This document shows positions 50,975-59,559 of a stretch of 64,000 nucleotides of DNA, piece after piece. Origin of the DNA: Ilyobacter_A sp963668015. Lineage in GTDB: Bacteria > Fusobacteriota > Fusobacteriia > Fusobacteriales > Fusobacteriaceae. The notes beneath the pieces were generated by a model that ran no database searches, had not been told where the DNA came from, and saw only the letters and a list, made by a program, of their open reading frames with translations. Every line of letters starts with the position of its first letter. Positions within the stretch are counted from its first letter, which is position 1. The translations under genes and the position numbers were made by a program. The stretch is taken from the NCBI GenBank assembly GCA_963668015.2, contig CAXXCR010000038.1, positions 1-64,000 on the forward strand. The letters run 5' to 3'.

Positions 50975-51004
50975 AATTTATCATGTTATAATAAAGAAAG
51001 TCAA
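50975..51004 (-). promoter_or_regulatory. Candidate promoter of the xpt operon
   Basis: On the minus strand TTGACT (51004-50999) and TAAATT (50980-50975) have an 18-base spacer, just upstream of the aptamer. Confidence 0.45.
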
Positions 51005-51104
51005 GTGATTTTGAAGAGAAGAATAAAAATTAATTAATGTTAATTGTATTTAAAATTAGTTTTAAGAAAAAAGTTTAGTATATTTAAGTAGAGGCTTCTG
51101 GAAA

Positions 51105-51133
51105 ACAAAAAAGAGGACTCTGTCCTCTTTTTA
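51105..51133. terminator. Terminator at the end of the dap operon
   Basis: AAAAAGAGGAC and GTCCTCTTTTT form a perfect stem at 51107-51132, usable from either strand. Confidence 0.88.
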
Positions 51134-52270
51134 TGATTTCAAATATTTTTCAAGTCTGTCCATAGCGACAGCAAGTTTTTCAAGTGAAAGGGTGCAGGCA
51201 ATTCTTATATAACCTTCGACACCGAATGCGATTCCTGGTACAAGCGCCACCTTAGTATTTTCCAGTATGTCCAGTACAAAATCCAACGAATCTTTAGTGC
51301 TGAAACTTTCATACTTGGCGAATACATAAAAGGCACCATTTGCCTCAGCTACATCAAAGCCCATCTCTCTTAGACGTTTAGATACGAACTTGGCTCTTTT
51401 TCCGTATTCCTCGGCTATAGGACTTATGTCACTAACCTCTTGAAGAGCTACAATTGCACCGTATTCAGAAAGAGTAGATGGAGATGTTATTGTATACTGG
51501 TTTACCTTGATTAACTCTTTTTTTATTTCAAAAGGAGCCATAAGGTATCCGATTCTCCAACCTGTCATTGAGTGAGATTTTGAAAAACCGTTTATTACAA
51601 TAACCTTGTCTTTTACGTTGTCGCATTTTGCTATTGAATAAAATTCTTCATCTCCGAAAACAACTTCACTGTAAATCTCATCTGAAATAATATATATATC
51701 CTTATCTTCCAAGAACTTGGCAATTTCAAGTATATTTTCCTTTGGAAGGATAGTTCCCGTAGGATTTGAAGGATAATTCAGAATAATAGCTTTTGTTTTG
51801 TCACTTATGACCTCTTCTATCATACTGCTTGTAAGTATGAAATTATTTTTAGTGACATCAATATGCACAGCTTTGGCATCGTACATATGTATCAGTGCGT
51901 CATACAGGGAAAAAGCCGGATTTATAATAATGACCTCGTCGTCTGGTGCAAGTATACCTTTTAGTGCAGTTGAAAGTGCCTCTGTTGATCCACAGGTAAT
52001 GAGCACCTCATCTTTGTCATAGTTAATACCGTATTTTTCACCGTAAAACTTAGATATTTCGAATCTAAGTTCTTCAAGTCCACCTGTAGGAGCGTATTTT
52101 AACTGGTTGTTTTGCATGTATTCAGCGGATTTTTCAATTATAACACGGGGAGTTGGAATATCCGGCTCCCCGATTGTTAGATTAACAACATCTTCTATTT
52201 TAGCGGCCTTTTGAGCTATCTGCCTGATAACAGATACCTCAAGCTCTTTTACCCTAGGATTAATATACAT
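51131..52270 (-). CDS. PLP aminotransferase, probable N-acetyl-LL-diaminopimelate aminotransferase
   Basis: 379 aa, class I/II fold. NLTIGEPDIPTP at the N-terminus, LNYPSNPTGTIL, ISDEIYSEVVF and the PLP Lys in INGFSKSHSMTGWRIGYL are clear. By sequence it could be an aspartate aminotransferase, but its place 15 nt after dapH in a lysine-riboswitch operon suggests the PatA step of the acetylase pathway. That specificity is inference from context. Confidence 0.82.
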   Translation of the reverse strand: MYINPRVKELEVSVIRQIAQKAAKIEDVVNLTIGEPDIPTPRVIIEKSAEYMQNNQLKYAPTGGLEELRFEISKFYGEKYGINYDKDEVLITCGSTEALSTALKGILAPDDEVIIINPAFSLYDALIHMYDAKAVHIDVTKNNFILTSSMIEEVISDKTKAIILNYPSNPTGTILPKENILEIAKFLEDKDIYIISDEIYSEVVFGDEEFYSIAKCDNVKDKVIVINGFSKSHSMTGWRIGYLMAPFEIKKELIKVNQYTITSPSTLSEYGAIVALQEVSDISPIAEEYGKRAKFVSKRLREMGFDVAEANGAFYVFAKYESFSTKDSLDFVLDILENTKVALVPGIAFGVEGYIRIACTLSLEKLAVAMDRLEKYLKS

Positions 52271-52285
52271 AATTAGATCACCAAA

Positions 52286-52999
52286 CTAGTCTAAGTTTCT
52301 TAGATCTTCCATTATTTCTGTTTTCCCCGCTGTTTTCTCATCTTTATTTTTGATTATTTTAGCAGGACTTCCTGCAACAACCACACCTTCAGGCACGTTT
52401 GTAGTTACGATAGCCCCTGCTGCTACAACAGATCCTTTACCGATTCTAACACCTTCAAGGACAACTGCGTTTGCTCCAACAACTACGTCGTCTTCTACAA
52501 CAACAGGATCAGCTGAAGGCGGCTCGATAACACCTGCAAGAACTGCACCTGCACCTATGTGACAGTTTTTACCAACAGTTGCTCTTCCTCCAAGTACAAC
52601 GTTCATATCGATCATAGTACCGTCGCCGATTTCGGCACCGATATTGATAGAAGCTCCCATCATGATTACGGCATTGTTTCCGATTTTAACCTTGTCTCTT
52701 ATGATAGCTCCCGGCTCTATTCTGGCATTGATACCTTTTAGGTCCAATGTAGGGATAGCTGAGTTTCTTCTATCGTTTTCAAGGTAGTAGTCTTCTACTT
52801 TATCTTTGTTGTCTTCAAGGATTTTAGATATGATATCCCATTCTCCGATTACAACTCTGCTGTTCCCGTTTCCGAAAACTTTGCATTCAGAAAAGTCTAC
52901 TGCATCTAAGTCACCTTTCATGTAAGCTTTCACAGGAGTTGCTTTTTTAGCATCCCTGATGTATTGGATAATTTCTTGTGCGCTGTTTAAATTTGACAT
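52286..52999 (-). CDS. dapH: Tetrahydrodipicolinate N-acetyltransferase
   Basis: 237 aa. An N-terminal DapH domain (SAQEIIQYIRDAKKATPVK) is followed by left-handed beta-helix hexapeptide repeats (AVIMMGASINIGAEIGDGTM, KNCHIGAGAVLAGVIEPPS). It uses acetyl-CoA, choosing the acetylase rather than succinylase branch. GGGAGG precedes ATG 52999. It lies 16 nt from dapB. Confidence 0.93.
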   Translation of the reverse strand: MSNLNSAQEIIQYIRDAKKATPVKAYMKGDLDAVDFSECKVFGNGNSRVVIGEWDIISKILEDNKDKVEDYYLENDRRNSAIPTLDLKGINARIEPGAIIRDKVKIGNNAVIMMGASINIGAEIGDGTMIDMNVVLGGRATVGKNCHIGAGAVLAGVIEPPSADPVVVEDDVVVGANAVVLEGVRIGKGSVVAAGAIVTTNVPEGVVVAGSPAKIIKNKDEKTAGKTEIMEDLRNLD

Positions 53000-53015
53000 T
53001 ATAAATAGTCCTCCC

Positions 53016-53762
53016 TTAATCTAAATTTAGTACATCTTTCATTTCGTAAAGTCCAGCTTTTTTTCCAAAAAGGAATTTTGCAGCTTTTATAGCTCCAGTG
53101 GCAAAAACTTTTTTAGAATGTGCCTCATGTTTTATCTCGATAACTTCGTCGGTACCTGCAAAGATAACACTGTGCTCACCTACGATTGTTCCTCCCCTAA
53201 CTGCATGTACCCCGATTTCATTCTTTTCTCTTTTTTTGAGACCTGATCTACCGTGGGCAAGGGCTCTTTCTTCCTCTAAGACGCTGTTTATAGTCTCAAG
53301 AAGAGTTTTTGCTGTCCCACTAGGGGAATCCAGTTTCTTGTTGTGGTGCTTTTCTATAAGCTCGATATCGTATCCCTCTGCAAGTATAGGTACTATTTTT
53401 TTGATAACCTCATTTAAAAGATTTATCCCAAGCGAGGTATTAGAAGCAAAAAGTATAGGCACCAGCTTAGAAGCTTCATGTATCTTTGCTATCTGTTCAT
53501 CGCTGTGTCCGGTAGTGGCTATAACAACTGCAGTACCGTTTTTAGATGCGTAGTCGATGACTTTATCGATATTGGAGTAGTGAGAAAAATCAATTATAAG
53601 ATCGATTTTTTGTTCTACATCTGCTAAGCTTTTAAAAACCAGCTCATCACTGCTATCACTAAGCGCTTCAATACAAGCGACTAAGTCCATATCCTCTCTC
53701 TGTATTATTTCATTAGCAAGGAGCTGTCCCATTGCCCCATAGCCGTATACAGCTATTTTCAT
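53016..53762 (-). CDS. dapB: 4-hydroxy-tetrahydrodipicolinate reductase
   Basis: 248 aa, slightly short for the family. NAD(P)-binding MKIAVYGYGAMGQLL, DFSHYSN, TTGHSDEQ and the substrate motif IELIEKHHNKKLDSPSGTAK are present, with VRGGTIVGEHSV later. Start ATG 53762 overlaps the dapA stop by 4 nt, so the two are translationally coupled. Confidence 0.95.
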   Translation of the reverse strand: MKIAVYGYGAMGQLLANEIIQREDMDLVACIEALSDSSDELVFKSLADVEQKIDLIIDFSHYSNIDKVIDYASKNGTAVVIATTGHSDEQIAKIHEASKLVPILFASNTSLGINLLNEVIKKIVPILAEGYDIELIEKHHNKKLDSPSGTAKTLLETINSVLEEERALAHGRSGLKKREKNEIGVHAVRGGTIVGEHSVIFAGTDEVIEIKHEAHSKKVFATGAIKAAKFLFGKKAGLYEMKDVLNLD

Positions 53763-54649
53763 AATTTCACCTCAAGACCTATATTTTGTAATTTTTCTGC
53801 GAGAATTTTAGTATTGGCTTCACTCATCTCATCAAGAGGAAGTCTTAGGCCACCTGCGTTCATACCTAAAAGATTCATGGCCATTTTCACAGGGATAGGG
53901 TTTGTTTCAATGAAAAGTGTGTGAACAAGGTCGTTGTATTTCAATTGCATATCCCTAGATTTTTTAACGTCGCCTTCGATATAGCTCATAACCATGTCAT
54001 GAGTTTCTTTTGGCATGATATTGGCAAGAACCGATATAACACCTTTTCCACCAAGTGACATAACAGGAACTATTATATCGTCGTTTCCAGAATATATTGC
54101 AAAATCCTCGCCACAAAGTCTAGCAACCTCTCCAACATAGCTGATATCTCCACTTGCCTCTTTTAGACCAACTATTTTTTCATTCTTGCTAAGCTCTGCT
54201 ACTACATCTGCGGGAATACTCATTCCAGTTCTTCCAGGTACGTTGTAAAGTATGATAGGGATATTAACACTGTCTGCAATTGTTGTATAATGTTTTATAA
54301 GCCCACTTCTGTTTGTTTTGTTGTAATAAGGTGTAACAACAAGCAGTCCGTCAGCCCCTGCCTTTTCAGCCATTATACTAAGCTTAACGGCATGTGCTGT
54401 ATCGTTGCTTCCGCTTCCAGCTACAACAGTAATTCTACCTGCAGCAGCCTCAACACAGTATTTTACAACCGAGATGTGTTCTTCGTCAGGAAGGGTAGAT
54501 GCCTCCCCTGTAGTACCAACAACAACAAGTGCGTCTGTATCGTTTTCAATATGAAACTCAACAAGCTCTTTAAGCTTGTCATAATTAACCTTGTTATTCT
54601 CATCAAATGGTGTTACAAGTGCTACTCCTGAACCTACAAAAATACTCAT
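53759..54649 (-). CDS. dapA: 4-hydroxy-tetrahydrodipicolinate synthase
   Basis: 296 aa from ATG 54649, with AAGGAGG upstream; longer in-frame starts lack a site. GSGVALVTPFDENNKVNY, VVGTTGEASTL, ILYNVPGRTG (catalytic Tyr) and IVGLKEASGD with Schiff-base Lys at 163 identify DapA. It condenses pyruvate with aspartate semialdehyde. It lies about 78 nt after dapF. Confidence 0.95.
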   Translation of the reverse strand: MSIFVGSGVALVTPFDENNKVNYDKLKELVEFHIENDTDALVVVGTTGEASTLPDEEHISVVKYCVEAAAGRITVVAGSGSNDTAHAVKLSIMAEKAGADGLLVVTPYYNKTNRSGLIKHYTTIADSVNIPIILYNVPGRTGMSIPADVVAELSKNEKIVGLKEASGDISYVGEVARLCGEDFAIYSGNDDIIVPVMSLGGKGVISVLANIMPKETHDMVMSYIEGDVKKSRDMQLKYNDLVHTLFIETNPIPVKMAMNLLGMNAGGLRLPLDEMSEANTKILAEKLQNIGLEVKL

Positions 54650-54726
54650 ATTATAAATCCTCCTTGTTATTCTATCATTTAAGCGTCTTATTATAAATAA
54701 AAAAAACATTAAAATTATATAAAATT

Positions 54727-55554
54727 CTAATAATTATATTTGCCTTCAGCTACTTTTTCACTTGGCCCTGTCATATAGACATCGTTTTTGACTACCTCTA
54801 TCAACAGTTCACCGTAAGGTAGCACAACTGTCGTTTTTTCCGAAAGTTTACCTAGAAGCTTTCCTATAAATACTGTGGCACTGGCTCCGGTTCCGCATGC
54901 AAAGGTAAGACCTGCGCCTCTTTCCCAGGTTTTTAAAAGTACCCTTTCACTGTTAACTATCTCACAGAAGTTTACGTTTGTTTTTACCGGGTAGAGCTCA
55001 TGTTCTTCTATCAGCGGACCGATTTTCTCTATATCAGTTTTTTCTAAGTTGTCCACAAATACAACTGTGTGTGTGGTACCCAGAAAAAGTGACGAGACCT
55101 CCCAGTCTGCACCTAGAACATTTACTTTTTCTTGGATAAAACTTTCTTGATTTATTGTCATAGGAACTTTTTCAGTTTCCAAAAAAGCTTCACCCATATT
55201 AACTTTTACGTTAAATGTTTCTCCTGGGAATATGGAGATGTCCATTATTCCACCCAGTGTATCCACCTTAAACCTATTTTCTTTGATAAGGTTTTTGTTG
55301 TACAGGTAGTGTGAAAAACAACGTATTCCGTTGCCGCACATAGGTGCTTGACTCCCGTCTTGGTTAAAAAAAAGCATTTTAAGCATTCCTGTTTCTTCGT
55401 TTTTGCAAACGATCATCATCCCGTCAGCGCCTATACCTAGGTTTCTGTGGCAGACTTTTTTTGCCAGCTGGGCATAGTCGCAGTTGCTTAAGTCTTCTTC
55501 CATAAATATTATGAAATCATTACCTAAACCATGATATTTTTCAAAACTAAGCAT
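54727..55554 (-). CDS. dapF: Diaminopimelate epimerase
   Basis: 275 aa from ATG 55554, with GAGGAGG upstream. The two catalytic Cys are in APMCGNGIRCF (Cys73) and TFACGTGASAT. The N-terminal FEKYHGLGNDFI is conserved. It makes meso-DAP for peptidoglycan and lysine. It is the first gene after the lysine riboswitch. Confidence 0.95.
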   Translation of the reverse strand: MLSFEKYHGLGNDFIIFMEEDLSNCDYAQLAKKVCHRNLGIGADGMMIVCKNEETGMLKMLFFNQDGSQAPMCGNGIRCFSHYLYNKNLIKENRFKVDTLGGIMDISIFPGETFNVKVNMGEAFLETEKVPMTINQESFIQEKVNVLGADWEVSSLFLGTTHTVVFVDNLEKTDIEKIGPLIEEHELYPVKTNVNFCEIVNSERVLLKTWERGAGLTFACGTGASATVFIGKLLGKLSEKTTVVLPYGELLIEVVKNDVYMTGPSEKVAEGKYNY

Positions 55555-55692
55555 TTATCCTCCTCTACTGAGTAATAGCACTCAATTTGATATTAAATGT
55601 AGGGCAATCCATATAACTATATTATTCCATTTTGTCTGACTTGGCAAATGATATAGTCATATTTTTTATTGAACTGTTTAAAAAATAAAAAA

Positions 55693-55722
55693 AAGGTTGA
55701 TAGCTGTTATGCCATCAACCTA
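55693..55722 (-). terminator. Riboswitch-controlled terminator before dapF
   Basis: On the minus strand AGGTTGATGGC and GCTATCAACCT form the stem, followed by eight T. The 5' strand can instead pair with TGCTATCAAC at the 3' end of the lysine aptamer. Confidence 0.88.
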
Positions 55723-55750
55723 TGAATACAATAAAAATTTATTCGCAAAA

Positions 55751-55928
55751 GTTGATAGCACTCCATTATGACTGTTGAGGACATAATGACAGTGACAGGG
55801 ATATTATCCCTGCCCCCAAGAAAAATCCTTGGCTTGAATTTTTCTTTCGGCAGAAGCCCCTTTCAAACTATTTCAAAGAATTGCCGTTCTCTACAGTTTT
55901 ACTAATGACTATCTGCGCCTCTATCTAA
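55751..55928 (-). promoter_or_regulatory. Lysine riboswitch (L box)
   Basis: On the minus strand the landmarks GATAGAGGCGCAGA, GGGGCTTCTGCCGAAA, CCCTGTCACTGTCATTATG and GGAGTGCTATCAAC occur in the order and spacing of the L box. P1 is formed by GATAG and CTATC. With lysine bound, P1 frees the terminator downstream and shuts off dapF-A-B-H-aminotransferase. Confidence 0.93.
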
Positions 55929-55947
55929 TCGTATTTATTTTGGCTGT

Positions 55948-55956
55948 ATTATATCA
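55948..55956 (-). promoter_or_regulatory. Extended -10 promoter of the dap operon
   Basis: On the minus strand TGATATAAT is an extended -10 element about 20 bases before the lysine aptamer. The -35 region is poor. Confidence 0.5.
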
Positions 55957-56014
55957 AAGTTAAACTTTTATTAAAAATATATATAATGAATACAAAGTAT
56001 ATATAATTTGTATT

Positions 56015-56043
56015 TTAACTGCGAACAGCTAAAAGAATATAAT
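56015..56043 (+). promoter_or_regulatory. Candidate promoter of the N-acetyl-DAP deacetylase gene
   Basis: TTAACT at 56015-56020 and TATAAT at 56038-56043 with a 17-base spacer, 35 bases before ATG 56078. Confidence 0.5.
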
Positions 56044-56077
56044 GATTAATTAATAGTTTTTAAAATAGGGGGAGTAT

Positions 56078-57220
56078 ATGGAACGGGATTTAAATGAATT
56101 TCAAATAGAAATGACCGAGTGTAGAAGGGAACTGCACAAGATACCTGAAACTGGGTTCAATGAGTTTAAAACATCTAGTTTTTTGGAATCCAAGCTGAAA
56201 GAATACGGGTATGAGCCGCAAAAAATAGCCGGAACAGGCCTGTACGTATATATAGAGGGCGAGGAAAAAGGAGGGATAGCCTTTCGTGCTGATATAGATG
56301 CTCTGGAAATAGAGGAGAAAAATGATGTAGACTATAAGTCGACACATATAGGAAAAATGCATGCCTGCGGTCATGACGGACACATGTCCATATTATTGGG
56401 TTTTGCAAAGTATCTTTCCAAGGTAGACAAGCCTAAAAAAGGGATACTCCTTGTGTTCCAACCGGCTGAAGAGGGACCTGGAGGGGCGAAAGATATTGTT
56501 AAAAGCGGTATTTTTCAAAGATATAATATAGAGGCAATTTTCGGTCTGCATCTTTTTCCAAATTTGAAACAGGGAACGATTGGATGCAGAAAAGGACCTC
56601 TTATGGCAAAAACTGCAGAGATAGATTTTAAGGTGGTGGGTAAAAGCGCCCATGGAGCCATGCCGCACACTGGTATAGACTCAATATATGTGGCTTCGAA
56701 ACTTCTTGAAGCTTACCAGGGGATAATAGGAAGAAGCCTGTCTCCGATTGATGGAGCTGTTATAACAATAGGTAAAATAAGAGGCGGGGACGTGAGAAAT
56801 ATAATAGCTCACGAAACCGTGCTAGAGGGGACTATAAGAACATTTTCAAACGAGGTGTATGATAGCATAATAAACAGGATAAAGGAGATAAACAGGGGTA
56901 TGGAGCTGGCTTACGGAGTGGAGATAGAAGAGGATATAAGGCCGCTTTATCCGCCGGTAGTAAACGACAGCGAGCTCTACGATCTGTTCAAGTCTGCACT
57001 TGAGGGAAAGTCGGATATAATTGAAATGGAACCTATGATGCTGGCAGAAGATTTTTCATATTACCAGGAAGAGGTGCCGGGGATATTTTTTATGTTAGGA
57101 ACCGGAACTGAGGAATTTTCTTACCCGTTGCATAACAGTAAGTTCAATTTTGATGAGGATGTGTTAAAAGAAGGATTAAAAGCTTTTGTCGAAATAGGAA
57201 AACAGCTGGAGGCTCTGTAA
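56078..57220 (+). CDS. M20 amidohydrolase, probable N-acetyldiaminopimelate deacetylase
   Basis: 380 aa. ECRRELHKIPETGFNEFKT, MHACGHDGHMSILLGFAKYL (metal ligands), VFQPAEEGPGGAKDIV (catalytic Glu pair) and GLHLFPNLKQG are typical of the AmaA/HipO/YkuR group. By sequence alone it could be an N-acyl-amino-acid or hippurate hydrolase. It is divergently adjacent to the dap operon, which otherwise lacks the deacetylation step, so N-acetyl-LL-DAP is the likely substrate. It is not under the lysine riboswitch, which is on the other strand. Confidence 0.75.
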   Translation: MERDLNEFQIEMTECRRELHKIPETGFNEFKTSSFLESKLKEYGYEPQKIAGTGLYVYIEGEEKGGIAFRADIDALEIEEKNDVDYKSTHIGKMHACGHDGHMSILLGFAKYLSKVDKPKKGILLVFQPAEEGPGGAKDIVKSGIFQRYNIEAIFGLHLFPNLKQGTIGCRKGPLMAKTAEIDFKVVGKSAHGAMPHTGIDSIYVASKLLEAYQGIIGRSLSPIDGAVITIGKIRGGDVRNIIAHETVLEGTIRTFSNEVYDSIINRIKEINRGMELAYGVEIEEDIRPLYPPVVNDSELYDLFKSALEGKSDIIEMEPMMLAEDFSYYQEEVPGIFFMLGTGTEEFSYPLHNSKFNFDEDVLKEGLKAFVEIGKQLEAL

Positions 57221-57328
57221 ATATATATTGGATAGAATTGTATTTTTTGTTTAATCGTATCCAAACAGCTTTCGTATAGGGATGTAGTGAGAGCGGCTTT
57301 GGTTTTATGGGATATTACAGGGGGGCTT

Positions 57329-57601
57329 ATGAAAGTTTCAAAATTAATTTTAATTCATGGAAGGGTACAGGGTGTAGGTTTTAGATATTTTATACAGCAT
57401 ACGGCAAAGAATCTTGGCATAAAGGGATATGTTAAAAATTTAGCTGATGGAACAGTTGAAATACTTGCTCAGGGAGAGCTGCTCACTGTGAAAAAACTAA
57501 AAAGTGAAGTTATAAAAGGGAATGGTTTCTCCAAAGTAACAAGGGTGGATGAATCTAACATTGAAACAAAAGAGTACAGTGATTTTAAGATAAAATATTA
57601 G
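57329..57601 (+). CDS. Acylphosphatase
   Basis: 90 aa from ATG 57329, with GGGGGG upstream; in-frame GTG 57287 has no site. ILIHGRVQGVGFRYFIQHTAK supplies the catalytic Arg, and GYVKNLADGTVEILAQG the catalytic Asn. It hydrolyses acyl phosphates such as acetyl phosphate. It stands alone before the guaA regulatory region. Confidence 0.92.
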   Translation: MKVSKLILIHGRVQGVGFRYFIQHTAKNLGIKGYVKNLADGTVEILAQGELLTVKKLKSEVIKGNGFSKVTRVDESNIETKEYSDFKIKY

Positions 57602-57668
57602 AGTTTGTATTTTATTGGGAAAATAGTACCAAAAAAATGGTATTGTTAACGATTTTAGTTAAAAATAG

Positions 57669-57697
57669 TTGACACAGGATGTTAAATGTGGTATTAT
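57669..57697 (+). promoter_or_regulatory. guaA promoter
   Basis: TTGACA at 57669-57674 and TATTAT at 57692-57697, with a 17-base spacer, about 55 bases before the aptamer. Confidence 0.8.
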
Positions 57698-57757
57698 CTT
57701 CTACAATAATTTTGTGTGAATTAAAGACAAAAATAAATTTAAATATATTAATCATAA

Positions 57758-57824
57758 CACTCATATAAACCAGTAATACGGACTGGTGTGTCTACGACTA
57801 ACCGTTAATTAGTCTCTATGAGTG
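57758..57824 (+). promoter_or_regulatory. Guanine riboswitch aptamer before guaA
   Basis: P1 is CACTCATA with TATGAGTG; P2 is ACCAG with CTGGT and L2 TAATACGG; J2/3 is GTGTCTAC; P3 is GACTAA with TTAGTC and L3 CCGTTAA; J3/1 is TCT. U51 and C74 (xpt numbering) are kept, giving guanine specificity. L2 CGG pairs with L3 CCG. Position 73 is U instead of A. Confidence 0.85.
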
Positions 57825-57901
57825 AGGGTATGTAGTATAAAAATCTGGGTACATACCTTCACTTTTCTATATAAAAAGGTGAAGGGGATATCCAGTTTTT
57901 T
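57821..57901 (+). terminator. guaA riboswitch expression platform: antiterminator and terminator
   Basis: Terminator: CTGG at about 57845 with CCAG at 57892, plus CCTTCAC with GTGAAGG inside, followed by TTTTTT. Antiterminator: AGTGAGGGTATGTA (57821-57834) pairs with TACATACCTTCACT (57849-57862). It uses the 3' strand of P1, so guanine binding disrupts it and terminates transcription. Confidence 0.85.
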
Positions 57902-57933
57902 ATTATTCAGAGATTTGGAGGGAAAGAAAACAT

Positions 57934-59472
57934 ATGAAAAAAGGGAGTATTGTAATACTTGATTTCGGTTCGCAATACAATCAGCTGATAGCTAGAAGAA
58001 TAAGGGAAATGGGAGTATATGCAGAAATAGTACCTTATTTTACAGAATTGGAAGAGATAAGAAAAATGGAGCCAAAAGGGGTAATACTTTCTGGAGGACC
58101 AGCTTCAGTTTACGTAGAAGATGCACCTACAGTCGATCCGGAAGTTTATGAGCTTGGAGTACCTGTTTTAGGTATCTGTTATGGGATGCAGCTGACTACT
58201 CATCTTTTAGGTGGAGAAGTAGCAAGGGCTGACAAACAGGAGTTTGGAAAAGCAGAACTTATACTGGATAAAAAGGAGTCTCTAATTTTTGACAGCATAC
58301 CTGAAAAATCACAAGTTTGGATGAGTCATGCTGACCACGTTACAAAATTAGCACCTGGATTTGAAACAATAGCACACACAGATTCTTCGGTAGCGGTTAT
58401 TGCAAACGAGGAAAAAGGAATATATGCTGTGCAGTTCCATCCAGAAGTAACACATTCTGTATACGGTAAACAGCTTTTAGACAACTTTGTTTTCAACATT
58501 GCAAAGTGTGATAAAAACTGGAGAATGACAAACTACATAGAAGAAACAGTAAAAGATATAAGAGAAAAAGTAGGGGATAAAAAAGTTATACTTGCACTTT
58601 CAGGTGGGGTTGACTCATCAGTTGCAGCGGTGCTTGTACACAAGGCTATAGGAGATCAGCTTAGCTGTTTCTTCATAGATACTGGACTTATGAGAAAAGA
58701 CGAAGCAGAAAAAGTAATGGATGCATACGGTGAACACTTCCATATGAATATAGAATGTATAAATGCAGAAGACAGATTCCTTTCAGAATTAAAAGGAGTT
58801 ACAGATCCTGAGCAAAAGAGAAAAATAATAGGGCGTATATTTGTGGAGATTTTCGAAGATCAAAAGAAGAGGTTTAAAGATGCTGACTTCTTGGCACAGG
58901 GAACTATATACCCTGACGTAATCGAATCGCAGTCTGTAAAAGGGCCTTCTGCAACAATAAAGTCACACCACAACGTAGGTGGACTTCCAGATGAGTTTGA
59001 ATTTGAACTTTTAGAACCGTTAAGAGAGCTATTTAAAGATGAAGTAAGAAAAGTAGGTAGAGAACTAGGGATAGCGGATCATATGATAGACAGACATCCG
59101 TTCCCAGGACCAGGTCTTGGTATTAGGATACTGGGTGAAGTAACCAAAGAGAAAGCTGATATTTTAAGAGAAGCTGATGATATATTCATAGAGGAACTTA
59201 GAAATGAAGGACTTTATGACAAGGTCAGTCAGGCATTCGTAGTACTTTTACCAGTTAAATCAGTAGGTGTTATGGGAGACGAAAGAACATATGAATACAC
59301 TGCTGTTCTTAGAAGTGCCGATACAACTGATTTTATGACGGCTACTTGGTCACACCTTCCATATGAGTTCTTGGGTAGAGTGTCAAACAGGATTATAAAT
59401 GAGGTTAATGGTATCAACAGGCTTACCTATGATATCTCTTCGAAACCGCCAGCAACTATTGAATGGGAATAA
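57934..59472 (+). CDS. guaA: GMP synthase (glutamine-hydrolysing)
   Basis: 512 aa, standard. The N-terminal class I amidotransferase has ILDFGSQYNQLIARRIRE, nucleophile Cys82 in LGICYGMQ, and the His-Glu pair in AVQFHPEVTH. The ATP-pyrophosphatase domain has LALSGGVDSSVAAVL, and the C-terminal dimerisation domain ends with KPPATIEWE. It converts XMP to GMP. GGAGGG precedes ATG 57934. Feedback is through the guanine riboswitch. Confidence 0.97.
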   Translation: MKKGSIVILDFGSQYNQLIARRIREMGVYAEIVPYFTELEEIRKMEPKGVILSGGPASVYVEDAPTVDPEVYELGVPVLGICYGMQLTTHLLGGEVARADKQEFGKAELILDKKESLIFDSIPEKSQVWMSHADHVTKLAPGFETIAHTDSSVAVIANEEKGIYAVQFHPEVTHSVYGKQLLDNFVFNIAKCDKNWRMTNYIEETVKDIREKVGDKKVILALSGGVDSSVAAVLVHKAIGDQLSCFFIDTGLMRKDEAEKVMDAYGEHFHMNIECINAEDRFLSELKGVTDPEQKRKIIGRIFVEIFEDQKKRFKDADFLAQGTIYPDVIESQSVKGPSATIKSHHNVGGLPDEFEFELLEPLRELFKDEVRKVGRELGIADHMIDRHPFPGPGLGIRILGEVTKEKADILREADDIFIEELRNEGLYDKVSQAFVVLLPVKSVGVMGDERTYEYTAVLRSADTTDFMTATWSHLPYEFLGRVSNRIINEVNGINRLTYDISSKPPATIEWE

Positions 59473-59474
59473 TA

Positions 59475-59500
59475 TAGGCAGACTATGTGTCTGCCTTTTA
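59475..59500 (+). terminator. Terminator after guaA
   Basis: AGGCAGAC and GTCTGCCT flank TATGT, followed by TTTT. Confidence 0.8.
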
Positions 59501-59559
59501 AATAAACTTTAGAAACTAAAATATTTAATATAAAATTTTAAAATTATCAGGAGGTTGTA

